Positions 52,007 to 61,322 are shown, counted from the stretch's first letter. The stretch is 64,000 bases of DNA from Georgenia thermotolerans (GCF_009193185.1 NZ_VUKF01000021.1:21169-85168), one strand, 5' to 3'. Program-made: numbers and translations. The notes: generated by a model not told the origin, from the letters alone.

Positions 52007-53293
52007 ATGATCGACCTTCGAGCACTGCGTGAGGACCCGGAGACGGTCCGCGCCAGCCAGCGCGCCCGCGGCGCGGACGACCGCCTCGTCGACCAGTTGC
52101 TGGAGGCGGACGCCACCCGCCGCGCCACCCTCGCCTCCTTCGAGGAGCTGCGCGCCGAGCAGAAGCAGGTCTCGAAGTCCGTGGGCAAGGCCTCCCCCGA
52201 GGAGCGCCCCGCCGTCCTCGCCCGGGCCAAGGAGCTCGCCGAGCAGGTCAAGGCCGCCGAGGCCGCCGCCGCCGACGCCCAGGCCACGCTCGACGACCTC
52301 GCCCGCACCATCCCCAACGTCGTCGACCCGGCGGCCCCGGTGGGCGGGGAGGACGACTACGTCGTCCTCAAGCACGTCGGCACCCCGCGCGACTTCGCCG
52401 CCGAGGGGTTCGAGCCCAAGGACCACCTCGACCTCGGCGAGGGGCTGCGGGCCATCGACGTCCGGCGCGGCGCGAAGGTCTCCGGCGCCCGGTTCTACTT
52501 CCTCACCGGCCTCGGCGCCCGGCTCGAGCTCGCCCTGCTCAACGCCGCGATGGACCAGGCGGTGCGCTACGGCTTCACGCCGATGATCACCCCGACCCTC
52601 GTGCGCCCCGAGACGATGCAGGGCACCGGCTTCGACGTCGCCCACGACGCCGAGATCTACCGGCTCGAGGCCGACGACCTCTACCTGGTCGGGACCTCCG
52701 AGGTCGCCCTCGCCGGCTACCACGCCGACGAGATCCTCGACCTGTCCACCGGCCCGCTGCGCTACGCCGGCTGGTCCTCGTGCTACCGCCGCGAGGCCGG
52801 CTCGCACGGCAAGGACACCCGCGGCATCATCCGCGTCCACCAGTTCAACAAGGTGGAGATGTTCTCCTACGTGCCGGTGGAGGAGGCCGCCGAGGAGCAC
52901 CAGCGGCTGCTCGCCTGGGAGGAGGAGATGCTCGCCAAGGTCGAGCTGCCCTACCGGGTCATCGACACCGCGGCCGGGGACCTGGGCACCTCCGCCGCCC
53001 GCAAGTTCGACTGCGAGGCGTGGCTGCCCACCCAGAACCGCTACCTCGAGCTGACCTCCACCTCCAACTGCACCACCTTCCAGGCCCGGCGCCTGGGCGT
53101 CCGGGAGCGCACCGCCGTCGGCGGCACCCGCACCGTGGCGACGCTCAACGGCACGCTGGCCACCACCCGGTGGATCGTGGCGATCCTCGAGAACCACCAG
53201 CGGCCGGACGGCTCGGTGCGTGTGCCGGAGGGCCTGCGCCCCTACCTGGGCGGCCTCGAGGTGCTCGAGCCGGCCGGAGCGGCGGCGCGGTGA
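52007..53293 (+). CDS. serS: Seryl-tRNA synthetase
   Basis: A 428-residue class II synthetase that charges tRNA-Ser. The N-terminal antiparallel coiled coil (about residues 30-100) contacts the long variable arm of tRNA-Ser. The catalytic core follows: motif 1 near [16 protein letters not shown], motif 2 [29 protein letters not shown], and motif 3 in [33 protein letters not shown] is the usual serine-site region. ATG 52007 lies 6 nt after TAGGCT. The stop overlaps the start of the next gene. Confidence 0.97.
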   Translation: MIDLRALREDPETVRASQRARGADDRLVDQLLEADATRRATLASFEELRAEQKQVSKSVGKASPEERPAVLARAKELAEQVKAAEAAAADAQATLDDLARTIPNVVDPAAPVGGEDDYVVLKHVGTPRDFAAEGFEPKDHLDLGEGLRAIDVRRGAKVSGARFYFLTGLGARLELALLNAAMDQAVRYGFTPMITPTLVRPETMQGTGFDVAHDAEIYRLEADDLYLVGTSEVALAGYHADEILDLSTGPLRYAGWSSCYRREAGSHGKDTRGIIRVHQFNKVEMFSYVPVEEAAEEHQRLLAWEEEMLAKVELPYRVIDTAAGDLGTSAARKFDCEAWLPTQNRYLELTSTSNCTTFQARRLGVRERTAVGGTRTVATLNGTLATTRWIVAILENHQRPDGSVRVPEGLRPYLGGLEVLEPAGAAAR

Positions 53294-54198
53294 CGGCGGG
53301 CGGGTCGGCCGGTCACGGCCCCACGACGAACGGCGTGCTGCCCCTGACCGCGCGCGCGGCCCGGTGGGCCGAGGTGCTGCCGGCCTCGCTGCCGCCGGCC
53401 GGGGAGGAGCTGCTGGTCGCCCTGGACATCGACGGCACCCTGCTCACCCACGACGGCGGGCTCAGCCCCGCGGTGCGCGAGGCGGTCGCCGGGCTGCGCG
53501 ACGTCGGCGCCCGGGTGGTGCTCTCCACCGGCCGGTCCGTCCAGGGCGTGCTGCCGGTGGCCGCCGAGCTCGGCCTGGAGCGGGGCTGGGCGGTGTGCTC
53601 CAACGGCGCGGTGTGCATCCGGCTGGACCCCGAGCTCGACGAGGGGCACGAGATCTCCGACGTCGTCACCTTCGACCCCGCGCCGACGCTGCGGCTGCTG
53701 CGCGAGGAGCTGCCCGACGGGCTCTTCGCCGTCGAGGACCTCGGCCGCGGGTTCAAGGTCACCGCCCCCTTCCCCATGGGCGAGCTGACCGGGCAGGTCG
53801 AGGTCGTCGACTTCGAGGAGCTCGTCGCCGCGCCCGCCACCCGCGTGACGCTGCGCGCCCCGGAGCTGAGCTCGCAGGACTTCCACGACCTCGTCCAGCG
53901 GGTCGGGCTGCACGGGGTGAGCTACGCCGTCGGCTGGACCGCCTGGCTCGACATCTCGCCCGACGGCGTGACGAAGGCCAGCGCCCTGGAGATGCTCCGC
54001 GGGCGCATGGACATCGACCCCGGCGCCACCGTCGCCATGGGCGACGGCTCCAACGACCTGGAGATGCTCGAGTGGGCCGCGCACGGGGTCGCCATGGGCG
54101 GGTCCTCGGATCCGGTGCAGGCCGCCGCCGATGCGGTCACCGACGACGTCTTCCACGACGGCGCGGCGGTGGTCCTGCAGGCCCTCCTCACCCGCTGA
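53290..54198 (+). CDS. HAD family hydrolase (Cof-type)
   Basis: A 302-residue Cof/YidA-type haloacid-dehalogenase-fold phosphatase. Motif I is [15 protein letters not shown], motif II is VVLSTGRS, and motif IV is [15 protein letters not shown] large C2-type cap lies between residues ~110 and 220. Such enzymes hydrolyse sugar phosphates or nucleotides, with broad substrate range. The GTG start overlaps the serS stop (GTGA). A serS-HAD pair recurs in Actinobacteria, so co-expression is likely. Confidence 0.9.
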   Translation: MTAGGSAGHGPTTNGVLPLTARAARWAEVLPASLPPAGEELLVALDIDGTLLTHDGGLSPAVREAVAGLRDVGARVVLSTGRSVQGVLPVAAELGLERGWAVCSNGAVCIRLDPELDEGHEISDVVTFDPAPTLRLLREELPDGLFAVEDLGRGFKVTAPFPMGELTGQVEVVDFEELVAAPATRVTLRAPELSSQDFHDLVQRVGLHGVSYAVGWTAWLDISPDGVTKASALEMLRGRMDIDPGATVAMGDGSNDLEMLEWAAHGVAMGGSSDPVQAAADAVTDDVFHDGAAVVLQALLTR

Positions 54199-54203
54199 CC
54201 TCG

Positions 54204-54387
54204 AGCGCGAGACGTCAACTCGTGCGCGAGGCGTCAAGTAGTGCTCTAGGCGTCAACTCCGCCGCGAGGCGTCAAGTAGTGCGCGAGGCGTCAACCCCGC
54301 GGCGAGGCGTCAACCCCGCGGCGAGGCGTCAGATAGTGCGCGAGGGGCCAAGGAGAGCGAGATGGCCAGTCGTGCGCGGGGCGTCAT
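54204..54387 (+). repeat. Tandem array of a 19-bp repeat, about ten copies
   Basis: The consensus GCGCGAGGCGTCAA plus five variable bases repeats with an exact 19-bp period. CGTCAA (or CGTCAG) starts at 54213, 54232, 54251, 54270, 54289, 54308 and 54327. Decayed copies follow at 54346 (GGCCAA) and 54365, and a last one near 54382. The array starts 5 bp after the HAD stop. It has no hairpin inside a unit and is too regular for chance. Confidence 0.85.
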
Positions 54388-54467
54388 GCCCTGCGCCGGG
54401 CCGCACGGTCTCCGCGCCTCCCCGCCCGCAGGGTCGCCGCGCTTCCCCGCCCGCAGGGTCGCCCCAA

Positions 54468-54500
54468 TTGACCTCTCACGACCACGTTGACGTCTCACGA
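54468..54500 (-). repeat. Two inverted copies of the 19-bp repeat
   Basis: TTGACCTCTCACGA at 54468-54481 and TTGACGTCTCACGA at 54487-54500 are two copies of the array unit in the opposite orientation (minus-strand TCGTGAGACGTCAA). They keep the same 19-bp spacing. The 80 bp between the arms contains a separate 26-bp-period pair, CCCGCCCGCAGGGTCGCC, at 54421 and 54447. Confidence 0.75.
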
Positions 54501-54669
54501 CAATAGGGAGCGGGGCGTCCGGATGTTGAGAAATCTCCCCCGATTGCTTCGTTGCTGAATCGTTACGTCACGACCCGGAACAAATAGTGGTCTCAGATCC
54601 CGGACGAGTGGTTGGGTAACCACAGGGAGCGCGTGTGCGCTCGACACGACGACGTGACGAGGAGTTCGC
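54501..54669. promoter_or_regulatory. Upstream region of the sugar ABC transporter
   Basis: About 170 bp before the binding-protein gene, clearly AT-richer (AAATCTCCCCCGATTGCTTCG, then GAACAAATAGTGG). It is expected to hold the promoter and an operator for a sugar-responsive regulator. I cannot point to a certain -35/-10 pair or a clear palindrome. No regulator gene lies next to the operon. Confidence 0.4.
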
Positions 54670-56040
54670 ATGATGACGACGACCAGGCGGCGGGGCATCG
54701 CCACCTTGGCGGGCGCCGCCGCAGTGGCCATGGTGCTCAGCGCCTGCGGGGCCGACGACATGGGCGGCGGCACCGGTGGTGGCGGGGGCGGCAGCAGCAG
54801 CGCCGCGGGCGCCGACTGCGCGGCCTACGAGCAGTACGGCACCTTCAAGGGGGAGAAGGTCAACCTCTTCTCCTCCATCCGGGAGACCGAGGCCGACCAG
54901 CTCCAGGACACCTTCACCGACTTCAGCGAGTGCACCGGCATCGACGTCGTCCACAACGGCTCGGGCGAGTTCGAGCAGCAGGTGGTCGTGCAGGCCGAGG
55001 GCGGCAACGCCCCCGACCTGGCCATCTTCCCGCAGCCGGGCCTGCTGGCCCGCATGGTCAAGGACGGCTACGTCGTCGAGGCGCCGGACGCCGTGGAGAA
55101 GAACGTCGACGAGGGCTGGTCGGAGGACTGGAAGGCCTACGGCACCGTCGACGGCAAGTTCTACGCCGCCCCGCTGATGGCGTCGGTGAAGTCCTTCGTC
55201 TGGTACTCCCCGACGCTGTTCGCGGAGAAGGGCTACGAGGTCCCCACCACGTGGGACGAGCTCATGAGCCTGACCGAGAAGATCGCCGCCACCGGCGAGA
55301 AGCCGTGGTGCGCGGGCATCGAGTCCGGCGGCGCGACCGGCTGGCCGGCCACCGACTGGATCGAGGACATGGTCCTGCGCCAGGGCGGCGGCGACCTGTA
55401 CGACAAGTGGGTCACCCACGAGGTGCCGTTCAACGACCCGCAGATCCTCGCGGCCGCCGACATGGCCGGCGCGATCCTCAAGAACGACGACTACGTCAAC
55501 GGCGGCATCGGCGACTCCCGGTCCATCGCGACGACGTCCTTCAACGACGGCGGCCTGCCCATCCTCGACGGCAAGTGCTACATGCACCGCCAGGCCTCCT
55601 TCTACGAGGCCCAGTGGCCCGAGGGCACCGACGTCAGCCCCGAGGGCCAGGCGTTCGCCTTCTACCTGCCCGGCAAGACGGCGGACGAGAAGCCGCTGCT
55701 CACCGGCGGTGAGTTCGTCGGCGCGTTCAACGACAAGGAGGCCACCCAGGCGGTGCAGGCCTACATGGCCTCCGGCGACTGGGCCAACACCCGCGTCAAG
55801 ATCGGCGGCGTGACGTCGGCGAACAAGGCCGTCGACCCGGCCAACGCCTCCTCCGACGTGCTGCGCCTGGCGATCGAGCTGCTCCAGGACAAGGACGCCG
55901 TCGCCCGCTTCGACGGCTCGGACCTCATGCCCTCCGAGGTCGGCGCCGGCTCCTTCTGGACCGGCATGACCCAGTGGATCGACGGCGCGGACACCAAGAC
56001 GGTCCTCGACCAGATCGAGGCCTCCTGGCCCGCCAGCTGA
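54670..56040 (+). CDS. Carbohydrate ABC transporter, substrate-binding lipoprotein (alpha-glucoside type)
   Basis: A 456-residue family-1 sugar-binding protein. The lipoprotein signal (IATLAGAAAVAMVLSACGADD, Cys near residue 26) is followed by a Gly/Ser linker. The binding domain shows VNLFSSIRETEADQLQDTFTDFSECTGIDVVHNG, APDLAIFPQPGLLARMVKDG, KSFVWYSPTLFAEKGYEVPTTWDELMSLTEKI and CAGIESGGATGWPATDWIEDMVLRQ, which resemble AglE/ThuE-type alpha-glucoside binders. It starts the operon with the two permeases at 56203 and 57186; no ATPase gene is present, so a shared MsmK-like ATPase is likely. Confidence 0.92.
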   Translation: MMTTTRRRGIATLAGAAAVAMVLSACGADDMGGGTGGGGGGSSSAAGADCAAYEQYGTFKGEKVNLFSSIRETEADQLQDTFTDFSECTGIDVVHNGSGEFEQQVVVQAEGGNAPDLAIFPQPGLLARMVKDGYVVEAPDAVEKNVDEGWSEDWKAYGTVDGKFYAAPLMASVKSFVWYSPTLFAEKGYEVPTTWDELMSLTEKIAATGEKPWCAGIESGGATGWPATDWIEDMVLRQGGGDLYDKWVTHEVPFNDPQILAAADMAGAILKNDDYVNGGIGDSRSIATTSFNDGGLPILDGKCYMHRQASFYEAQWPEGTDVSPEGQAFAFYLPGKTADEKPLLTGGEFVGAFNDKEATQAVQAYMASGDWANTRVKIGGVTSANKAVDPANASSDVLRLAIELLQDKDAVARFDGSDLMPSEVGAGSFWTGMTQWIDGADTKTVLDQIEASWPAS

Positions 56041-56052
56041 CCCGCTGACCCA

Positions 56053-56095
56053 GCCCGCGCGGGGGAGCGGCCACCGGCCGCACCCCCGCGCGGGC
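56053..56095. terminator. Large hairpin between the binding-protein and permease genes
   Basis: Two 20-nt arms (56053-56072, GCCCGCGCGGGGGAGCGGCC, and 56076-56095) pair fully except for one A-A mismatch, with a 3-nt loop. Hairpins at this place in ABC sugar operons often stabilise the upstream binding-protein mRNA and reduce read-through to the permeases. That role is inferred. Confidence 0.75.
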
Positions 56096-56202
56096 GCACC
56101 CGCCTCCGGGGCGCCCGCCTTCCGGCCACCCGCCCCCGAGGCCCCCGCCTCCGGGGCGGACACCCGTCTCGAGGCCGCCCAGCCGCTCGCAGGGGAGCAT
56201 GC

Positions 56203-57189
56203 ATGGACTTCTTCCTCTACTCGAAGACCGGCCAGATGGTGCTGGCCGTGCTCGTCTTCGCCGCCGTCGTCGCCGCCCTCATGGTGGTCGCGCGCCTGGC
56301 CGACCGGTTCGCCGGCCGCACCCGCATCGCCTGGACGCTGCTCGTCTTCGCCGGCCCGGCGCTGCTCCTGCTCGGCGTGGGGCTGATCTACCCGGCCCTG
56401 CGCACCATGGTCATGTCCTTCATGGACGGCCGGTCGCAGAGCTGGGTCGGCCTGGCCAACTACCGGTGGGTCTTCACCAACCCCGAGTCGATCCAGTCCT
56501 TCGTCAACACCTTCTGGTGGGTCACGCTCGTCCCGCTGGTCTCGACCACGATCGGGCTGATCTACGCGATCCTCGTCGACGGCAAGCGCTTCGAGAAGGT
56601 CGCCAAGTCCCTGCTGTTCATGCCCATGGCGATCTCCTTCGTCGGCGCCGGCATCATCTGGAAGTTCGTCTACGAGTACCGCGGCGCCGAGCAGACCCAG
56701 ATCGGCCTGCTCAACGCGTTCCTCACCGGCCTGGGCGTCGAGCCGGTGCGCTTCCTCCAGGACGGGCCCTGGAACACCTTCTTCCTGATCTTCATCATGA
56801 TCTGGATCCAGGCCGGGTTCGCGATGGTGCTGCTCTCGGCCGCGATCAAGGGCATCCCGGCCGACATCGTCGAGGCGGCCCGGCTCGACGGGGTGAACTC
56901 CTGGCAGATGTTCCGCTCCATCACGGTGCCGTCGATCCGCCCGACCCTCGTGGTGGTCCTGACGACCATCTCCATCGCCACGCTGAAGATCTTCGACATC
57001 ACCCGCACGGTCACCGGCGCCCGGTTCGGCACCCAGGTGCTGGCCAACCAGATGTACGACCAGTCCTTCACCTTCGGCAACAACGGCGTCGGCTCGGCCC
57101 TCGCCGTCGTCATCTTCGTGCTGGTCATCCCGATCATCATCTACAACGTCCGCCAGATGCTGCGGAACCGGGAGGTGCGTGGAGCATGA
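56203..57189 (+). CDS. Carbohydrate ABC transporter permease (MalF/AglF type)
   Basis: A 328-residue permease with ~6-7 helices. A first helix at residues ~10-28 precedes an Arg-rich loop, and the MalF-type family block ends with the EAA motif IVEAARLDGVNSWQMFRSITVPSIRPTLVV. The conserved SFMDGRSQSWVGLANYRWVF region follows TM2. It sits in an operon between the binding protein and the second permease, whose ATG overlaps its stop. Confidence 0.92.
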   Translation: MDFFLYSKTGQMVLAVLVFAAVVAALMVVARLADRFAGRTRIAWTLLVFAGPALLLLGVGLIYPALRTMVMSFMDGRSQSWVGLANYRWVFTNPESIQSFVNTFWWVTLVPLVSTTIGLIYAILVDGKRFEKVAKSLLFMPMAISFVGAGIIWKFVYEYRGAEQTQIGLLNAFLTGLGVEPVRFLQDGPWNTFFLIFIMIWIQAGFAMVLLSAAIKGIPADIVEAARLDGVNSWQMFRSITVPSIRPTLVVVLTTISIATLKIFDITRTVTGARFGTQVLANQMYDQSFTFGNNGVGSALAVVIFVLVIPIIIYNVRQMLRNREVRGA

Positions 57190-58151
57190 GCGGCACGACG
57201 CCCGCCAACCCCGCCGTCGCGACGGCGGAGCCGCCCGTCGCCAGCCTGCCGGACCCGATGCGGCCGACGGCGCCGCGCCTCTCCGCGGCCGGGCGCACCA
57301 AGTCCATGCTCACCAGCCGGATGGGCTCGGCCGTCGCCATCGTGCTGGCGGTCGTCTGGACGGTGCCCACCCTGGGGCTGCTCGTCAGCTCCGTGCGGCC
57401 CGAGGGGCAGATCCGCACCAGCGGGTGGTGGACGTTCTTCACCGACCCGGCCTTCACGCTGGAGAACTACAGCACGGTGCTGTTCGGGCGGGCCTCCAAC
57501 GGCCAGCTGGCGAACTTCTTCATGAACTCCCTGACCATCACCGTGCCGGCGACGATCATCCCGCTCGTCATCGCCACGATGGCGGCGTACAGCTTCTCGG
57601 TGCTGCAGTGGCGCGGGCGGGACACGGTGTTCGTCATCGTCTTCGCCCTGCAGATCGTGCCGCTGCAGATGGCGCTCATCCCGCTGCTGCGGATCTTCTC
57701 GGGCACCGCGGCCGCCGAGGCCTTCCCGTTCCTGGCGATCTGGGTGGCGCACTCGGCCTTCGGGCTGCCGCTGGCGATCTTCCTGCTGCACAACTTCATG
57801 GCGGAGATCCCGCGCGAGCTCGTCGAGGCCGCCCGGGTCGACGGCGCCGGCCACGTGACCCTGTTCTTCCGCATCATGCTGCCGCTCATGGTCCCGGCGA
57901 TCGCCAGCTTCGCGATCTTCCAGTTCCTGTGGGTGTGGAACGACCTGCTCGTGGGGCTGACCTTCTCCGGCGGCAACAACGCCATCCAGCCGCTGACGGC
58001 GCGGCTGTCGGAGATGGCCGGCTCGCGCGGGCAGGACTGGCACCTGCTCACCTCCGGCGCGTTCGTGTCGATGATCGTCCCGCTCATCGTCTTCTTCGCG
58101 CTGCAGAAGTACTTCGTGCGCGGCCTGCTCGCGGGCTCGGTGAAGGGCTGA
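57186..58151 (+). CDS. Carbohydrate ABC transporter permease (MalG/AglG type)
   Basis: A 321-residue permease. After a disordered Pro/Ala-rich N-terminus of about 45 residues it has six helices and the MalG-type EAA loop, IPRELVEAARVDGAGHVTLFFRIMLPLMVPAIASFAIFQFLWVWNDLL. It ends KYFVRGLLAGSVKG, the usual MalG-family end. It overlaps the first permease gene by 4 bp. Confidence 0.92.
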   Translation: MSGTTPANPAVATAEPPVASLPDPMRPTAPRLSAAGRTKSMLTSRMGSAVAIVLAVVWTVPTLGLLVSSVRPEGQIRTSGWWTFFTDPAFTLENYSTVLFGRASNGQLANFFMNSLTITVPATIIPLVIATMAAYSFSVLQWRGRDTVFVIVFALQIVPLQMALIPLLRIFSGTAAAEAFPFLAIWVAHSAFGLPLAIFLLHNFMAEIPRELVEAARVDGAGHVTLFFRIMLPLMVPAIASFAIFQFLWVWNDLLVGLTFSGGNNAIQPLTARLSEMAGSRGQDWHLLTSGAFVSMIVPLIVFFALQKYFVRGLLAGSVKG

Positions 58152-58233
58152 CGCCGGCCCGCCCGGGGTGGCCCGGCCGGGCGGCGGGCCGGCGCCGGTA
58201 GGTTCGCGGTAGCACCCGACCGGAAGGGCCGCC

Positions 58234-59475
58234 ATGATCACCCCGCCCCCCGCCGCCTGGCTCGACGCCGAGGGCGACGCCCTGCTCGCGTTCGCCCGCG
58301 GCGCCGCCACCGACCTCGGCTTCGGCACGCTCGACGACGCCGGCACCGTGCCCGACCCAGCGCGGGCCGAGCTGTGGATCACCTGCCGCATGACGCACGT
58401 GTTCGCCCTGGCCGCCCTGCGCGGCCGGCCCGGCGCCGCCGAGCTGGCCGACCACGGCGTCGCGGCCCTGGCCACCACCTTCGCCGACGCCGAGCACGGC
58501 GGCTGGTTCACCGCCGTCGAGCAGGGCCCGGCCGGACCCCGCCCGGCGGGGGAGGCCGGCGCGCGCAAGGAGGCCTACCCCCACGCCTTCGTCCTCCTCG
58601 CCGCCGCGTCGGCGACGGCGGCCGGCCGGCCCGGCGCCGCCGAGCTGCTCGCGCGGGCCTGCGCGGTGAGCACCGAGCGGTTCTGGGACGACGAGGCCGG
58701 CGCGGTGCGCGAGAGCTTCGACCGGACGTTCACCGCGCCGGAGGACTACCGCGGCGCCAACGCCAACATGCACACGGTCGAGGCCTACCTCGCCGTCGCC
58801 GACGTCACCGGCGAGGACGTCTGGCTGGACCGGGCCCTGCGCATCACCTGCCGGCTGATCGACGGCGAGGCCCGCGCCCACGGCTGGCGTCTGCCGGAGC
58901 ACTTCACGCCCGGCTGGCGGCCGCTGCTGGAGTACAACCGCGACCAGCCCGCGCACCCCTTCCGCCCCTTCGGCGCCACGGTGGGGCACTGGCTGGAGTG
59001 GGCCCGGCTCACCCTCGAGCTGCGCGCCGCGCTCGCCGCGCGCGGGCGCGACCCCGAGCCGTGGACGCTCGAGGCGCCGCGGGCGCTGGTCGAGACCGCC
59101 GCCCGGGAGGGGTGGGCGGTCGACGGCGCGGACGGCTTCGTCTACACCGTGGACTTCGCCGGCAGCCCCGTGGTGCGCCAGCGCATGCACTGGGTGGTGT
59201 GCGAGGGCGTCGGGGCCGCCGCGGCGCTGCACGCCGCTACCGGCGAGGAGGCCTACGCCGACTGGTACCGCACGTGGTGGGACTACGCCCGGCGCCACCT
59301 CATCGAGGCCCCGGGCCGCTGGCACCACGAGCTCGCGCCGGACAACACCCCCGCCGCCGGCACCTGGTCCGGGCGGCCGGACGTCTACCACGCCTACCAG
59401 GCGACGCTGCTCCCGCGCCTGCCGCTGACCCCCGCCCTGGCCCCCGCGCTCGCGGCCGGGCTGCTGGAGAAATAG
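58234..59475 (+). CDS. AGE-family aldose isomerase (YihS-like mannose/sulfoquinovose isomerase)
   Basis: A 413-residue (alpha/alpha)6-barrel isomerase. YANMH-type block YRGANANMHTVEAYLAVADVTGEDVWLDRALRI, HFTPGWRPLLEYNRDQPAHPFRPFGATVGHWLEWARL and RMHWVVCEGVGAAAALHA match the E. coli YihS/Salmonella pattern closely, including the histidines thought to act in ring opening and proton transfer. YihS isomerises sulfoquinovose and mannose. The ABC sugar transporter upstream fits a sugar-entry role; no sulfoquinovosidase or other sulfo-sugar genes are here, so mannose is the safer reading. GGAAGGG precedes the ATG. Confidence 0.85.
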   Translation: MITPPPAAWLDAEGDALLAFARGAATDLGFGTLDDAGTVPDPARAELWITCRMTHVFALAALRGRPGAAELADHGVAALATTFADAEHGGWFTAVEQGPAGPRPAGEAGARKEAYPHAFVLLAAASATAAGRPGAAELLARACAVSTERFWDDEAGAVRESFDRTFTAPEDYRGANANMHTVEAYLAVADVTGEDVWLDRALRITCRLIDGEARAHGWRLPEHFTPGWRPLLEYNRDQPAHPFRPFGATVGHWLEWARLTLELRAALAARGRDPEPWTLEAPRALVETAAREGWAVDGADGFVYTVDFAGSPVVRQRMHWVVCEGVGAAAALHAATGEEAYADWYRTWWDYARRHLIEAPGRWHHELAPDNTPAAGTWSGRPDVYHAYQATLLPRLPLTPALAPALAAGLLEK

Positions 59476-59541
59476 GCCCCCCTTGCCCGGCGCACGCGCG
59501 CCCGGGATGCTCGACCCGTCGCGATGGAGCGGGGAGGCGCC

Positions 59542-60342
59542 ATGGACGTGCACGAGGGGGTGCTCCACGGCGGCCTGCCCTACCTGCGGCTGGGCGCCGG
59601 GCCGGTGCTGGTGGTGCTGCCCGGCCTGGAGAGCGAGAACGCCAACCCGGTCGGCGGTGCGCGGGCGCTGGAGGTGCGCCGGCTGCGGCCCTTCGCCCGC
59701 CGGTTCACGCTCCACGTCGTGCGCCGCCCGCCCGGCCTCCCGGCCGGCGCCACCATGGTGGACCTCGCGGACCTGCACGCCGCCGCGCTGGCGGCGGAGT
59801 TCGGCGAGCCGGTGGACGTCCACGCCACCTCCACCGGCGGGTCGGTCGCGCTGCAGCTCGCCGTCGACCACCCGCAGGCCGTGCGTCGCCTGGTCCTCGT
59901 CTCCGCCGCCTGCCGGCTCTCCGAGGCGGGCCGGGCCGCCCAGCGCCGCCTCGCCGCGGGCGTGCTGCGCGGCGACCTCCGTCGCACCTACGCCGACCTC
60001 GGCCGCCTCATGGGCGGCTCGTGGCTCGCGACCCGGGCCGTCGGCGCCGCGATGTGGCTCGCCGGCCCCGCCATGGCACCGGCGGACCCCGCCGACCTGC
60101 TGCGCACCATCGCCGCCGAGGACGCCTTCGACGTCTGCCCCCGGCTGGGCGAGGTGCGCGCGCCGACCCTCGTCGTCGCCGGCGCCCGGGACGGCTACTA
60201 CGGCCCCGAGCTCTTCCGCCGCACCGCCGCCGGCATCCCGCTCAGCCAACTGCGGCTCTACCCCCGCATGGGCCACATGGGCCCGGTCATGAGCCGGCGG
60301 GCCCGCGCGGACGTCTTCCGCTTCCTCGGCGGCGCGGGGTAG
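59542..60342 (+). CDS. Alpha/beta hydrolase
   Basis: A 266-residue alpha/beta-hydrolase fold protein: LVVLPGLESENANP (oxyanion-type loop), the nucleophile elbow in VHATSTGGSVALQL, acid in VVAGARDGYYGPE and base in YPRMGHMGPV. The elbow reads A-T-S-T-G, so the first Gly of the usual G-x-S-x-G is replaced. It could be an esterase, lipase or non-enzymatic fold member; no substrate is indicated. ATG 59542 has GGGGAGG upstream and is preferred over ATG 59524. It lies 66 bp after the isomerase gene. Confidence 0.82.
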   Translation: MDVHEGVLHGGLPYLRLGAGPVLVVLPGLESENANPVGGARALEVRRLRPFARRFTLHVVRRPPGLPAGATMVDLADLHAAALAAEFGEPVDVHATSTGGSVALQLAVDHPQAVRRLVLVSAACRLSEAGRAAQRRLAAGVLRGDLRRTYADLGRLMGGSWLATRAVGAAMWLAGPAMAPADPADLLRTIAAEDAFDVCPRLGEVRAPTLVVAGARDGYYGPELFRRTAAGIPLSQLRLYPRMGHMGPVMSRRARADVFRFLGGAG

Positions 60343-60353
60343 CGCCGCGCCGG

Positions 60354-61322
60354 TCAGGGCACGAGCACGATCTTGCCGAACACCGTTCCGGAGTCGAGCA
60401 GCTCGTGCGCACGGCCCGCCTCGGCCAGCGGCAGCCGCTCGGCGATGACGGGCCGCAGCAGGCCGCCGTCGAGCATCGGCCAGGCCCGCTCGCGCACGTC
60501 CTCGACGACGGCGGCCTTCTGCACCAGCGGCCGCGCCCGCAGGGTCGCCGCGTGGATGCTCGCCCGCTTGGTCAGCAGCATGCCCAAATCCAGCTCGCCC
60601 TTGCGGCCCTTCTGGGTGCCGATGACCACCAGCCGGCCGCCGGTGGCGAGCATGCGGACGTTGTCGCCGAGCGCGCCGGCGCCCAGGACGTCGAGGATCA
60701 CGTCCACGCCCCGCCCGCCGGTGGCCTCCTCGACGGCGGCGACGACGTCCTGCCCCTTGTAGTCGATCGCGACGTCGGCCCCCAGCTCGCGGCACCGGGC
60801 GGCCCGCTCCGGTCCGCCGGCCGTGGTGAGGACCCGGGCGCCGACGGCGACGGCGAGCTGGATCGCCGCGGACCCGACGCCGCCGGACCCGCCGTGGATC
60901 AGGACGGTCTCCCCGGACGTCAGCCGCCCGGCGCGCATGAGGTTGTCCCAGGCGGTGCACACCGCCTCGGGCAGGCCGCCGGCGTCGACGAGGGTGACCG
61001 ACTCCGGCACCGCCAGCAGCTGGCCGGCCGGGACGGCGACGAGCTCGGCGTACCCGCCGCCCGCCAGCAGCGCCGCGACCTCGTCGCCGACCTGCCAGCC
61101 GTCCACGCCCTCGCCGAGGGCCACCACGGTGCCCGAGACCTCCAGGCCCATGATGTCGCTCGCCCCGGGCGGGGGCGGGTAGTGCCCGGCGCGCTGGAGG
61201 ATGTCGGCACGGTTGACGCCCGCCGCGGCGACCTTGACGAGGACCTCGCCGGGGCCCGCCTGGGCGTCGGGGACCTCGGTCAGCTCGAGGTCGTTGCTGC
61301 TGGTCACGGTGATGGCACGCAT
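60354..61322 (-). CDS. NAD(P)H:quinone oxidoreductase, zeta-crystallin type
   Basis: A 322-residue MDR-family oxidoreductase without zinc ligands. It starts MRAITVTSSNDLELTEVPDAQAGPGEVLVKVAAAGVNRADILQRAGHYPPPPGASDIMGLEVSG, and the cofactor motif is VLIHGGSGGVGSAAIQLAVAVGARV. It resembles the PIG3/QorA class that reduces quinones with NADPH. ATG 61322 lies 7 nt after CAAGAT with GAGG between, so both leaderless and SD starts fit; ATG 61331 is possible. It is convergent with the hydrolase gene. Confidence 0.9.
   Translation of the reverse strand: MRAITVTSSNDLELTEVPDAQAGPGEVLVKVAAAGVNRADILQRAGHYPPPPGASDIMGLEVSGTVVALGEGVDGWQVGDEVAALLAGGGYAELVAVPAGQLLAVPESVTLVDAGGLPEAVCTAWDNLMRAGRLTSGETVLIHGGSGGVGSAAIQLAVAVGARVLTTAGGPERAARCRELGADVAIDYKGQDVVAAVEEATGGRGVDVILDVLGAGALGDNVRMLATGGRLVVIGTQKGRKGELDLGMLLTKRASIHAATLRARPLVQKAAVVEDVRERAWPMLDGGLLRPVIAERLPLAEAGRAHELLDSGTVFGKIVLVP

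Noticed and set aside
54204..54387. CRISPR array at the 19-bp repeat
   Set aside because: Repeat units are contiguous, with no spacers, and there are no cas genes in the window.
58234..59475. Complete sulfoquinovose pathway
   Set aside because: Only the isomerase resembles YihS. No sulfoquinovosidase, kinase, aldolase or sulfo-sugar dehydrogenase is present.
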